A stretch of DNA of 64,000 nt from Bacteroides sp. (GTDB taxonomy: Bacteria; Bacteroidota; Bacteroidia; Bacteroidales; Bacteroidaceae). The DNA lies in NCBI GenBank assembly GCA_021202275.1, contig JAJQDI010000028.1, forward strand, positions 173,771 to 237,770, read 5' to 3'. Below are positions 35,937 to 44,705 of the stretch, in pieces. The translations under genes and the position numbers were made by a program. The stretch's first letter is position 1. Every line of letters begins with the position of its first letter. The notes beneath the pieces were generated by a model. The model did no database searches. It was not told the origin of the DNA and was given only the letters and a program-made list of their open reading frames with translations.

Positions 35937-37271
35937 ATGAGGAAGATTTTATTTGTGGTGGCTGCCTGTATCGGTATCACCGCGTGCACGGAGAAAGAGA
36001 ACGTACAGACGACCTTGTATTCGCAGGAAATGGTAGAAAAAGTGGCTCTGGAGAGCTTCCTGAGCAACAAGAGGGAGCAACGTCTGGCCACGGCCCACTG
36101 GGACTATGTACCGGGGCTGGTAGCGGTGAGTGTCTTGCAGGCCTGGGAGCAGTATCCGGAGAAAGAGGCATATTATCAGGTGGTAAAAGCCTATGCCGAC
36201 TATTGCCTGCAAGGAGGAGATACCGTGAAAGTCGGAGAGAGCAATATCGATGACCTGGCTGCCGGGAAGATCTTTTTCGCTCTTTACAAAGAGGAGATGA
36301 GAAAAGGCAATGAGGCCGATGCCCGGCGTTACAAAGATTGTGTGACCTCTCTGCGCAACCGGCTCAAATACCACCACAGCCGTATCGCGGAAGGAAGACC
36401 GGGAGCGGGTGGGTTTTTCCATAAGGCGATCTATCCCAATCAGATGTGGCTCGACGGTCTTTACATGGGGCCGGCGATGTATGCCGGATGGCAGGCACTC
36501 TTCGGTGCGGAACTGGGAGAGGAGGACAACCGGGAATCCTGGGACGACATCGCTCATCAATTCAAGACCATTTATACTTATACGTACGATCCGGAGAAAA
36601 AGCTGAACTATCATGCCTGGTCGGCCGATCCGGAAGATCCGAACTCGTTCTGGGCACGCAGAGAGGCGCCTTTCCTGGGTTGTTCTCCGGAGTTCTGGGG
36701 CCGGGGTATGGGCTGGTATTTCGCGGCTCTGGTGGATGTGCTGGAGGTGATGCCCAAAGATCATCCGGACTATCCGGTATTGGTGCACAACGTAGGGCAG
36801 GTGGCCGAAGGGCTGGCCCTGTATCAGGACCCGCAGGCGGGTAGCTGGTATCAGCTGGTGCAATACAATGGAACGGTGACTGCTGATGGTTTCGGGGATA
36901 CAGTAGAAGACCGGATCTATAATGTCTGTGATGCTCCCAACTACCTGGAGTCTTCTGCGTCGGGTATGTTCACATATGCCTATCTCAAAGGAATGCGCAT
37001 CGGCGTATTGGACAAAAGATTGTATGAAGAAGTAGCCCGCAGGGCCTATCAGGGATTGCTCGACAATTTTATCCGGGAGGATAAAGAGGGAAATCTGTCG
37101 ATCATCCAATCCTGTGCTTCTGCCGGTCTGGGCCCTACCAAAGATCATTCCCGCACAGGTACCGTCAATTATTACCTCTGTGGCAAGGATGTTACCATCA
37201 CACAGAACGAAGGCAAAGCCATCGGACCGTTTATTATGGCGAGTCTGGAATACGAAAGACTTCATAAATAA
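35937..37271 (+). CDS. GH105/GH88-type unsaturated uronyl hydrolase lipoprotein
   Basis: A 444-residue lipoprotein (signal peptide, lipobox GITAC, Cys about 17). The (alpha/alpha)6 barrel shows HWDYVPGLVAVSVLQAWEQY (about 54-73), YPNQMWLDGLYMGPAMYAGW (about 166-185) with the catalytic-type Asp of WLDGLYM, and FWGRGMGWYFAALVDVLE (about 257). These features match family GH105, which removes the 4,5-unsaturated uronic acid from pectin lyase products. It stands alone on the plus strand with a good terminator behind it and no polysaccharide utilisation cluster around. Confidence 0.9.
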   Translation: MRKILFVVAACIGITACTEKENVQTTLYSQEMVEKVALESFLSNKREQRLATAHWDYVPGLVAVSVLQAWEQYPEKEAYYQVVKAYADYCLQGGDTVKVGESNIDDLAAGKIFFALYKEEMRKGNEADARRYKDCVTSLRNRLKYHHSRIAEGRPGAGGFFHKAIYPNQMWLDGLYMGPAMYAGWQALFGAELGEEDNRESWDDIAHQFKTIYTYTYDPEKKLNYHAWSADPEDPNSFWARREAPFLGCSPEFWGRGMGWYFAALVDVLEVMPKDHPDYPVLVHNVGQVAEGLALYQDPQAGSWYQLVQYNGTVTADGFGDTVEDRIYNVCDAPNYLESSASGMFTYAYLKGMRIGVLDKRLYEEVARRAYQGLLDNFIREDKEGNLSIIQSCASAGLGPTKDHSRTGTVNYYLCGKDVTITQNEGKAIGPFIMASLEYERLHK

Positions 37272-37287
37272 GATCAGGATAAGAAGG

Positions 37288-37323
37288 AACAGGTTACCGG
37301 AAAACAGGTAACCTGTTTTTTTA
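37288..37323 (+). terminator. Terminator of the GH105 gene
   Basis: Perfect 11-bp stem AACAGGTTACC / GGTAACCTGTT with an 8-nt loop and a run of T residues, 16 bp after the stop codon. Confidence 0.88.
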
Positions 37324-37473
37324 TAAAATCGTCCTACCCTGTGGTGTGGAATGTGTAGCCATGTATGTCCGCAGAAAACAATCTTGTATTCGGACAACCA
37401 GGTGCAGGGTGGAGGCTTTGTATGTGTATAAGAAGGATATATAAGTAGAAGTTCATCATTCCTTGTATTATAC

Positions 37474-37667
37474 TGCTCCGGTTCCTTGTAGAGACGCACG
37501 GCGTGCGTCTCGGCATACCGAATGGGAAAGCATATATCCTGCAAGATGTATGCTTCTGTGGGGTATATATCACGAAGGCGTACACTATTTAGGGTTGGAC
37601 CTGAATCGCGGAGACGCACGCCGTGCGTCTCTACGGGTAATCCCTTTCTATATAGCATAACGGAGCA
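37474..37667. repeat. MITE-like element with two GAGACGCACG palindromes
   Basis: Two 21-bp near-perfect palindromes (37491-37511 and 37611-37631, arms GAGACGCACG) lie in inverse orientation within short outer inverted repeats (TGCTCCG 37474-37480 / CGGAGCA 37661-37667). No ORF is inside. A degenerate relative (GACCTGCATCGCGGAGAGGC, 51614-51633) matches the block before the second palindrome. Confidence 0.6.
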
Positions 37668-37743
37668 GGATACATACAGTGATTCATTCTATATTCTTCT
37701 CTGTGAAAGTAGGGGAGATTACAGCTTCTTTGCTGCTCCCGTA

Positions 37744-37777
37744 CAAAAAAAGAGAGGAGTGCCTCCCGGCAATCCTC
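37744..37777 (-). terminator. Terminator of glnN
   Basis: On the minus strand GAGGATTGCC / GGCACTCCTC (one mismatch) closes on a GGGA loop and runs into TCTTTTTTT, about 70 bp after the glnN stop. Confidence 0.75.
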
Positions 37778-37845
37778 CCCTGCAAACTTAAAACAACCAA
37801 CAAAAGAAATAGATAATTTCTGAGACTATCTACTTTTTACTTTTT

Positions 37846-40035
37846 TTATCTGATAAACAGAAGTTCTCTGTATTTCGGCAATGTCCACATCTGGTTGTCG
37901 ATGATCAACTCCAGCTTGTCGATGTGGTAGCGGATCTCTTCGAGCATCGGTACGATGGTATCGTGATAGGCCACCGCTTTTTCACGTTCGCTCTCGATTT
38001 TGTTGGCCACCTTGCGGGCTTCGATCATGGCATCCACATGTTCTTTGATATAAGCCGTATGATCGGCGATCTCTTCGATCAGTTCCAGGTTCTTGGCCGA
38101 CAGTTTAGCCGATTTATCCGCCGGGAACAGATCTTTCATTTTATATACATTGTTGATCAGGTCTGTCTGGTACTGGGTAGCTACCGGCACGATGTGGTTC
38201 ATGGCCAGGTCGCCCAGTACGCGGGATTCGATCTGTATCTTCTTCGTGTAAGTCTCCCATTTCACCTCGTTGCGGGCTTCCAGCTCTACCTTGTTCATGA
38301 CACCGAGGCTTTCGAACATAGCGATGGTCTCGGGTTTGAGGTAGTTGTCGAAGATCACAGGCACACTTGTTTCGCAATCCAGCCCGCGTTTCTTAGCCTC
38401 TTCTTTCCACTCGTCGCAATAGCCGTTCCCGTCGAAGTGGATGGGTTTGCATTCTTTGATGTATCCACGGATCACTTCCAGGATAGCAGAGACTTTCGGT
38501 TCGCCCTTTCCGATCAGCGCGTCCACATCTTTTTTGAACTTATTGAGCTGTTCGGCTACGGCAGCGTTCAGCGCGATCATGGCCGAAGCACAGTTGGCTT
38601 CCGAACCCACGGCGCGGAACTCGAAACGGTTGCCGGTGAAGGCAAACGGAGAAGTACGGTTGCGGTCGGTGTTGTCGATCAGCAGTTCGGGGATCTGTGG
38701 GATATCCAGTTTCATGCCCTGCTTGCCTACGATACCGATCAGGTCGTCCGTAGTGCTTTCTTCAATATGCTGTAGCACCTGAGAGAGTTGTTTGCCCAGG
38801 AACGAAGAGATGATTGCCGGAGGGGCTTCGTTGGCTCCCAGACGGTGCGCGTTGGTAGCGCTGGAGATAGAAGCCTTCAATAGTCCGTTGTGACGGTATA
38901 CCGCCATCAGTGTATTCACCACAAACGTGATGAAGCGCAGGTTGTCTTCCGGGGTCTTTCCGGGAGCCATCAGCAACGCGCCGGTATCGGTACCGAGCGA
39001 CCAGTTGTTGTGCTTACCCGATCCGTTGATCCCTTTGAAGGGTTTTTCGTGGAGCAACACACGGAATCCGTGACGGCGGGCCACGCGTTTCATCACAGAC
39101 ATGATGAGCATGTTGTGGTCTACGGCCAGGTTACATTCTTCAAAGATAGGAGCCAGTTCAAACTGGTTGGGTGCTACCTCGTTGTGACGGGTCTTCACCG
39201 GGATACCCAGTTTCAGGGATTCAATTTCGAGGTCTTTCATGAAAGCGGCCACACGGCTGGGCACAGCACCGAAGTAGTGGTCTTCCAGCTGCTGGTTCTT
39301 GGCACTGTCGTGTCCCATCAGCGTACGTCCGGTGAGCAACAGGTCGGGACGGGCCGCATACAGTCCTTCGTCGATCAGGAAATACTCCTGTTCCCAACCC
39401 AGGTAAGAGAATACTTTCTTCACATCCGGGTTGAAGTAGTGACATACCTCTACCGCGGCTTTGTCTACTGCGCGCAACGCTTTCAGCAAAGGAGCTTTGT
39501 AGTCCAGGGATTCTCCGGTATAGGCAATAAATATCGTCGGTATACACAAGGTATCGTCTACCAGGAATGCCGGTGAAGAAGGGTCCCAGGCGGTATAACC
39601 ACGGGCTTCGAAGGTGTTGCGGATACCACCGTTGGGGAAGCTGGAAGCATCGGGTTCCTGCTGTACCAGCAGTTTTCCTGAAAATTCTTCCATCACACCG
39701 CCTTTGCCGTCGTGTTCGATGAAAGCGTCGTGTTTCTCCGCGGTTCCTTCGGTCAGTGGGTGGAACCAGTGGGTGTAGTGCGTAGCACCCATTTCCACCG
39801 CCCAGGTCTTCATGCCTTCGGCCACCGCATCGGCAATCGAGCGATCCAGCGGAGCACCGTTGTCAATAGCATCTACCAGTTTATCGTATACCTTGCTGGG
39901 CAGGTACTTGAACATTTTCTCCTTGTTGAAGACATACCGGGCGTAATATTCCGAAGGTCTTTCCGCAGGAGTGGGCACCTCTACCGCTTTCTTCTTGAAA
40001 GCTGTCTCTACTACTCTGAATCTTAATTTTGACAT
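37846..40035 (-). CDS. glnN: Type III glutamine synthetase
   Basis: A 729-residue GSIII, the large double-length enzyme typical of Bacteroidetes, forming glutamine from glutamate, ammonia and ATP. MSKLRFRVVETAFKKK begins the family N terminus; GIPVKTRHNEVAPNQFELAP (about 272-291) and NGSGKHNNWSLGTD (about 340-353) are the conserved catalytic and metal segments; NRTSPFAFTGNRFEFRAVGS (about 453-472) is the nucleotide/glutamate site. It lies last in a porin-PII-amt-glnN series, 305 bp after amt, with repeats between, so it may also have its own promoter. Confidence 0.97.
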   Translation of the reverse strand: MSKLRFRVVETAFKKKAVEVPTPAERPSEYYARYVFNKEKMFKYLPSKVYDKLVDAIDNGAPLDRSIADAVAEGMKTWAVEMGATHYTHWFHPLTEGTAEKHDAFIEHDGKGGVMEEFSGKLLVQQEPDASSFPNGGIRNTFEARGYTAWDPSSPAFLVDDTLCIPTIFIAYTGESLDYKAPLLKALRAVDKAAVEVCHYFNPDVKKVFSYLGWEQEYFLIDEGLYAARPDLLLTGRTLMGHDSAKNQQLEDHYFGAVPSRVAAFMKDLEIESLKLGIPVKTRHNEVAPNQFELAPIFEECNLAVDHNMLIMSVMKRVARRHGFRVLLHEKPFKGINGSGKHNNWSLGTDTGALLMAPGKTPEDNLRFITFVVNTLMAVYRHNGLLKASISSATNAHRLGANEAPPAIISSFLGKQLSQVLQHIEESTTDDLIGIVGKQGMKLDIPQIPELLIDNTDRNRTSPFAFTGNRFEFRAVGSEANCASAMIALNAAVAEQLNKFKKDVDALIGKGEPKVSAILEVIRGYIKECKPIHFDGNGYCDEWKEEAKKRGLDCETSVPVIFDNYLKPETIAMFESLGVMNKVELEARNEVKWETYTKKIQIESRVLGDLAMNHIVPVATQYQTDLINNVYKMKDLFPADKSAKLSAKNLELIEEIADHTAYIKEHVDAMIEARKVANKIESEREKAVAYHDTIVPMLEEIRYHIDKLELIIDNQMWTLPKYRELLFIR

Positions 40036-40129
40036 AATACCTAAAAGTTTGTTGTTAATGTTAGAGTAAAAATTCTATTTTTTCTTGTTCCCGGAAGGGC
40101 GATCAAACCCAACCGGAAAAATAATTTGA

Positions 40130-40343
40130 TTTACGATTTACGGATGTACGATGTACGATTTGGAAATACAATCGGATCATTCGATAATAACCTGGTATAC
40201 ATTTTACGATTTACGGATGTACGATGTACGATTTGGAAATACAATCGGATCATTCGATGGAATCCATTGGTACAAATAACCTGGTATACATTTTATGATG
40301 TCTTATTTCAATCGTACATCGTACATCCGTAAATCGTAAATTA
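40130..40343. repeat. Tandem and inverted repeats between amt and glnN
   Basis: A 56-bp unit (40130-40185, around GGATGTACGATGTACGATTT) is repeated exactly at 40203-40258; the next AATAACCTGGTATACATTTTA block is also repeated. 40310-40343 is the inverse of the unit's first 34 bases and reaches the amt stop codon. Downstream of amt this can fold into a long hairpin. Confidence 0.75.
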
Positions 40344-41792
40344 ATTATATGCTGCTTCTCCGTGTTCGTAGATATCGAGTCCCTCTTCTTCGATACGTGC
40401 GTTGACGCGCAGACCGAACAGTTTGTCTACTGTTTTAAAGAGGATAAATCCGGTAGCAAGTGCCCACAGACCGATGACTACGGCACTGAACAACTGTGCT
40501 CCGAAGAATCCGGCTCCCGCTCCGTAGAAGAGTCCCTCTTCCGTGGCGAGCAGTCCGGTCAGGATCGTACCTAAGAATCCGCATACCCCATGTACGGTAG
40601 ACGCGCCTACAGGATCATCAATCTTCAATACTCTGTCTATGAAGTCTACCGAGAAGATCATCACGATCCCACAGATGGCTCCGATGAAGGCGGCGCCCGT
40701 GGGGGATACCAGGTCGCAACCGGCGGTAATACCTACCAATCCGGCCAGTACACCGTTGAGGGTGAGCGACAGAGAGGGCTTTCCGTATCTGAACCAGCTG
40801 ACGATCAGTGCGAAGAAACCACCCGCGCAGGCCGACAGATTCGTTGTAAGAAATACATGAGAGATGGCCAGGCGGTCTTCTTCACCGGAAGCTGCTAACT
40901 GAGAGCCGGGGTTGAACCCGAACCATCCGAACCACAGGATAAATACGCCCAGACAGGCCAGGGTGAGGCTGTGACCGGGGATGGCTTTGGACTTTCCGTC
41001 TTTTCCGTATTTTCCGATGCGGGGTCCCAGGAGGGCTGCGCCTACGAGGGCTACCCAACCGCCTACGGAGTGTACGATGGTAGACCCGGCAAAGTCATGG
41101 AATACGGTACCAAATGTTTTCATCATAAAGCTGCCGGTCTCCTCGTTCATCAGCCAGCCGCCGCCCCAGGTCCAGTGTCCGGATACCGGGTAGATGAACG
41201 CGCAGATAAATACCGTGTAGATCAGGTAGGTCGAGAACTTGGTACGTTCGGCCATAGCTCCCGATACGATGGTAGCGGCAGTGGCACAGAATACGGTCTG
41301 GAATACCAGGAACCCTTCGGCAGGAAGTTCACTCTCAAAGAAAGAGATGTTGAAGAAGTGTGGCATCCCTACGAAACTACCGATACCGAACATCAGTCCG
41401 AAACCGATAAACCAGTAAAGCAACGAACCGAAGGTGAAGTCTACCAGGTTTTTCATCAGGATGTTGGATGTATTTTTGGTACGGGTGAATCCCGCTTCTA
41501 CCAGGGCAAATCCCGGTTGCATGAAGAACACCAGCATGGCGGCCAACAGCATCCATACGGTGTCTAATCCCAGTGCCAGGTCGGCCAGGGTAGTCGCTAC
41601 TTCTGCTATTTCCGCAGATCCTGTCCCCGCGTCGGTCGCTTCCGCAGCTACTTCGGCAATAGGTACCCGTTCTACCGCTGTGCTGTCCTGTGCCCATGCA
41701 CCGACGGTCAGGAAGCATCCCAGTATCAGGACCAGGAGCATACGTCGTGTCCCGTGTCCGGTTTTTATAGTTGATTTTATTGTCTTTTCCAT
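40341..41792 (-). CDS. amt: Ammonium transporter Amt
   Basis: A 483-residue ammonium channel with an N-terminal extension containing a signal sequence (RRMLLVLILGCFLTVGAWAQ, ending about 35) and 11 core helices. FMQPGFALVEAGFTRTKN (about 90-107), NEETGSFMMKTFGTVFHDFAGSTIVHSVGGW (about 216-246, with the pore His) and STVHGVCGFLGTI (the second pore His) are diagnostic. It imports ammonium for GSIII and is expected to be blocked by the PII protein encoded 117 bp upstream. The extra signal peptide is common in Bacteroidetes. Confidence 0.95.
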   Translation of the reverse strand: MEKTIKSTIKTGHGTRRMLLVLILGCFLTVGAWAQDSTAVERVPIAEVAAEATDAGTGSAEIAEVATTLADLALGLDTVWMLLAAMLVFFMQPGFALVEAGFTRTKNTSNILMKNLVDFTFGSLLYWFIGFGLMFGIGSFVGMPHFFNISFFESELPAEGFLVFQTVFCATAATIVSGAMAERTKFSTYLIYTVFICAFIYPVSGHWTWGGGWLMNEETGSFMMKTFGTVFHDFAGSTIVHSVGGWVALVGAALLGPRIGKYGKDGKSKAIPGHSLTLACLGVFILWFGWFGFNPGSQLAASGEEDRLAISHVFLTTNLSACAGGFFALIVSWFRYGKPSLSLTLNGVLAGLVGITAGCDLVSPTGAAFIGAICGIVMIFSVDFIDRVLKIDDPVGASTVHGVCGFLGTILTGLLATEEGLFYGAGAGFFGAQLFSAVVIGLWALATGFILFKTVDKLFGLRVNARIEEEGLDIYEHGEAAYN

Positions 41793-41909
41793 AACTTGTT
41801 CTGTTTCTTCCGGAACGTAAGGAGGGCTGGCCGGTCTGCTGACCTACCTCTGAACTCCCTGTTTCCGGGCTATATGTATTGTTGAATAAATTCTCTCTTT
41901 TCCTGTATG

Positions 41910-42266
41910 TTATCTTTCGTGTTCGGCATTGTACAGAGCGATATCTCCACGCTCCGCCGTGCGGATGCGGATGGCATCTTCGATAGGGATCACAAAGATA
42001 CGTCCGTCGCCGATCTCTCCGGTCTGAGCCGCCTTGACGATGGCCTGTACGGTTTTCTCCGTGTTCTTGTCGCGTACCACAATGGAGATGAGTATACGCT
42101 CGATGGAGCTGGTGTCGTATACGACGCCGCGGTAGATGCGTCCCTGACGGGATTTGCCGACTCCCCTGACATCGTAGTAGGAGAACCATTCGATGTCGGC
42201 TTCGAGGAGAGCATCTTTTACATCCTCGAATTTTGTTTTCCTGATAATTGCTTCAATCTTTTTCAT
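41910..42266 (-). CDS. PII nitrogen regulatory protein (GlnK/GlnB)
   Basis: A 118-residue PII protein. KKIEAIIRKTKFEDVKDALL starts the ferredoxin-like fold; the T-loop spans about residues 37-56 (GVGKSRQGRIYRG), and the C-terminal signature GEIGDGRIFVIPIEDAIRIR covers the ATP-binding B loop. The T-loop retains a Tyr (RIYRG). Coupling with amt indicates GlnK-like gating of ammonium uptake in response to ATP/ADP and 2-oxoglutarate. Confidence 0.95.
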   Translation of the reverse strand: MKKIEAIIRKTKFEDVKDALLEADIEWFSYYDVRGVGKSRQGRIYRGVVYDTSSIERILISIVVRDKNTEKTVQAIVKAAQTGEIGDGRIFVIPIEDAIRIRTAERGDIALYNAEHER

Positions 42267-42313
42267 ACCTTGAAAATTAGTGTGTCCTTATTCTTAAACC
42301 CTTTGAAAAAGAG

Positions 42314-42393
42314 GTACGGTGCGGTGATAGCCATAGCAGGTTATCATACAACAAACCGATAAATCAATAAACTCTAACTACCGCACACCGTAC
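42314..42393. repeat. Imperfect inverted repeat between the porin and PII genes
   Basis: GTACGGTGCGGT (42314-42325) and ACCGCACACCGTAC (42380-42393) are inverse copies with a 2-base indel. It could end or attenuate the porin transcript before glnK. Confidence 0.45.
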
Positions 42394-42423
42394 GCTCTTT
42401 TGTATTTTTAATGCAATCAAATC

Positions 42424-43141
42424 CTAGAAACTCACCCCGAACACCAGGTAGGTCTGGTCGTATGCTGGTGCCGCGATGGCCTGTACAAATACCGGGATAC
42501 TGTAGTTGTTGGTGATCTTTATCTCCTTACTGGCTGTCAGCGACACCTCCGAGAGAGCTCCTTTCTTACCGTTGCTGTAGAGGCTGCGGTGAGGGGTGAA
42601 TCCGATCAGCGGCGTCAGGGTCACTCCGGCCGGCAGGCTGATGTCGTAGCCCGCGCTGATGTAGGTGGAGAAATTCTGCTTGTCCGGATCATTCGCTTTC
42701 TTGTCTGCTCCGGCGAACATCGTCGCTACCGAGAGGGTGAGCGGACATTTCTCTCCGAAATGGTAACTGACTTCCGCTTCATAGAAGTGCGAGTCGCTGT
42801 AGTGTCCGTACGGACTTCCTTCGCCTGCCCACCAGTAGTCGGTTACCGCGATACCCAGACCGCCGATCTCATATCCCAGCGTGATGTCAAACTCTTTGGG
42901 CTCCAGTTCCGAGATGCTGGTACTTCCCCAGGCGGTGAGCGAGAAGCCTTTCCAGGCAAAACTCAGTTCCGGCTGTACCGAAGCTCCCGATCCCTGATCT
43001 TCTCCGCGCCATACATAGCGGCTCACCACGTCGGCTCCGAAAGAGACCTCTAATTTATCCTGTGCCTTCACTACCGAAGGCAGGGTCATTGATAAGATTG
43101 CTACCGTTATAACCCCCCGATCTTACGTTCGTTTTCATCAT
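42424..43141 (-). CDS. TorF-family putative porin, start interrupted by a G6 frameshift
   Basis: The mature barrel (DKLEVSFGADVVSRYVWRGE... ending TYLVFGVSF) is intact and matches the TorF putative porin family found beside amt and GS genes. The export signal is split: ATG AAA ACG at 43141 reads MMKTNVRS, while GVITVAILSMTLPSVVKAQ is in another frame. Removing one G from the six-G tract (C6 on the plus strand, 43113-43118) restores a 238-residue protein with a normal signal peptide. As written, translation could start only at 43089, giving a weak signal. It may channel small nitrogen compounds across the outer membrane. Confidence 0.82.
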
Positions 43142-43280
43142 TTCTTTTTACCTTTAAATTTGAAAACCAAGCTATTTACCATGTACTGATCTACGATGTA
43201 CAATTGAATAAACTTGTCTTTTCTGTGTTGTACTTTGGTTATATATATATAGTAGCGCGCTAAAACTATCAAGGTATTTT

Positions 43281-43414
43281 AAAGTTTTAAGTTATAAGTG
43301 GTAAGTTGTGAGTTTGTCTCAGCTGTGAATAGGTTTGTATCATTAAAATCTATAACCTTTACAGCTACAGCGCAGCAAAAACTTATAACTTAAAACTCAA
43401 AACTTATAACTTAA
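43281..43414. repeat. AT-rich inverted repeat after dapL
   Basis: 43281-43315 (TTTTAAGTTATAAG) and 43380-43414 (CTTATAACTTAAAAC, ACTTATAACTTAATT) are inverse copies ending at the dapL stop. They can fold into a hairpin and probably serve as terminator-like element. 43142-43280 shows nothing else. Confidence 0.6.
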
Positions 43415-44643
43415 TTAGTAAATTTCCTCACTCTTTTCATCGCTTCGATGCAGTCTTCCCGTTCTCCGAATGCCGTCAGCCTCAGGTAGCCTTCTCCGCT
43501 GGGGCCAAACCCTACACCGGGCGTACCTACCACGTGTGCTTCGTAGAGAAGCTGATCGAAGAATTTCCAGGAACTCATGCCGCCCGGTGTTTTTACCCAG
43601 AGGTAAGGAGCATTTACTCCGCCGTATACGGTGAACCCTGCCTGTTCCAGTCCCTCTTTCATGATCCGGGCGTTGGTCATGTAATAGTCAATGGTCTGAC
43701 GGATCTGTTCCTTTCCTTCCGGACTGTAAATGGCTTCCGCTGCCCGTTGGGTAATGTAGGAGGTTCCGTTGAATTTGGTGCATTGGCGACGGTTCCACAG
43801 CTTGTTGAGCGGAACCCTTTCGCCGGTCAGGGTAGCTGCCGTCACCTCTTTCGGTACCACGGTATATCCGCAGCGGATCCCGGTGAATCCGGCTGTCTTG
43901 GAGAAACTGCGGAATTCGATGGCACATTTTCTTGCCCCTTTGATCTCATAGATGGAGTGGGGCACCTCCGGATCCTGTATATAGGCCTCATACGCCGCGT
44001 CGAACAGGATGAGGGTATCGTTGGCCAGTGCGTAATCTACCCATTTTTTCAGCTGGGCTTTGGTCAGCGTGGTTCCCGTCGGATTGTTCGGATAGCAGAG
44101 ATAGATGATATCTATGCGTTTGTCCGGGATCTGCGGGATGAAGTCGTTTTCGCTGGTACAGGGCAGGTAGGTCACATTGCTCCAGTGTCCATCCTCTTCC
44201 AGCACGCCGGCGCGACCGCACATGACGTTGCTGTCGATATAGACCGGATAGATCGGGTCGGTCACCCCGATGCTGTTGTCGTGCCGGAGAATATCCCCGA
44301 TATTGCCCGTATCGCTTTTGGCACCATCGCTCACAAATACCTCGGTATGTCCGAGCTGGATGCCCCGGGGAGCGTAGTCGTTTTTGATAATGGCCTCGAT
44401 CAGGAAGTCGTATCCCTGTTCGGGTCCGTATCCCCGGAACGTCTCTTTGTGTGTCATCTCGTCCACTGCCTTGTGCATGGCTTCGATGGAGGCCTGCGGC
44501 AGTGGCTGGGTCACATCTCCGATACCCAGGCGGATGACATCTTGTTTGGGGTGTGTTATCCTGAATGTATTTATTTTTTTCGCAATGTCCGAGAACAGAT
44601 AGCTTCCCGGCAGTTTCAGAAAATGTTCGTTTACTAATGCCAT
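43411..44643 (-). CDS. dapL: LL-diaminopimelate aminotransferase
   Basis: A 410-residue class I/II PLP aminotransferase. It converts tetrahydrodipicolinate straight to LL-diaminopimelate, the short route to lysine and meso-DAP. ALVNEHFLKLPGSYLFSDIAKK at the start, YPNNPTGTTLTK (about 188-199) and the PLP lysine segment FSKTAGFTGIR (about 248-258, Lys about 250) fit DapL closely. dapF lies 62 bp upstream on the same strand, so two successive pathway steps share an operon. Confidence 0.96.
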   Translation of the reverse strand: MALVNEHFLKLPGSYLFSDIAKKINTFRITHPKQDVIRLGIGDVTQPLPQASIEAMHKAVDEMTHKETFRGYGPEQGYDFLIEAIIKNDYAPRGIQLGHTEVFVSDGAKSDTGNIGDILRHDNSIGVTDPIYPVYIDSNVMCGRAGVLEEDGHWSNVTYLPCTSENDFIPQIPDKRIDIIYLCYPNNPTGTTLTKAQLKKWVDYALANDTLILFDAAYEAYIQDPEVPHSIYEIKGARKCAIEFRSFSKTAGFTGIRCGYTVVPKEVTAATLTGERVPLNKLWNRRQCTKFNGTSYITQRAAEAIYSPEGKEQIRQTIDYYMTNARIMKEGLEQAGFTVYGGVNAPYLWVKTPGGMSSWKFFDQLLYEAHVVGTPGVGFGPSGEGYLRLTAFGEREDCIEAMKRVRKFTN

Positions 44644-44705
44644 ATTCGTTTATTGTTTTAAGTTTGTTGTATCTCGTCTTTACGGTTGTTTCTTCTTCTG
44701 TGGTT

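Noticed and set aside
35949..37658. 569-residue minus-strand reading frame
   Set aside because: Antisense of the GH105 gene, extending through the repeat element; no recognisable domain.
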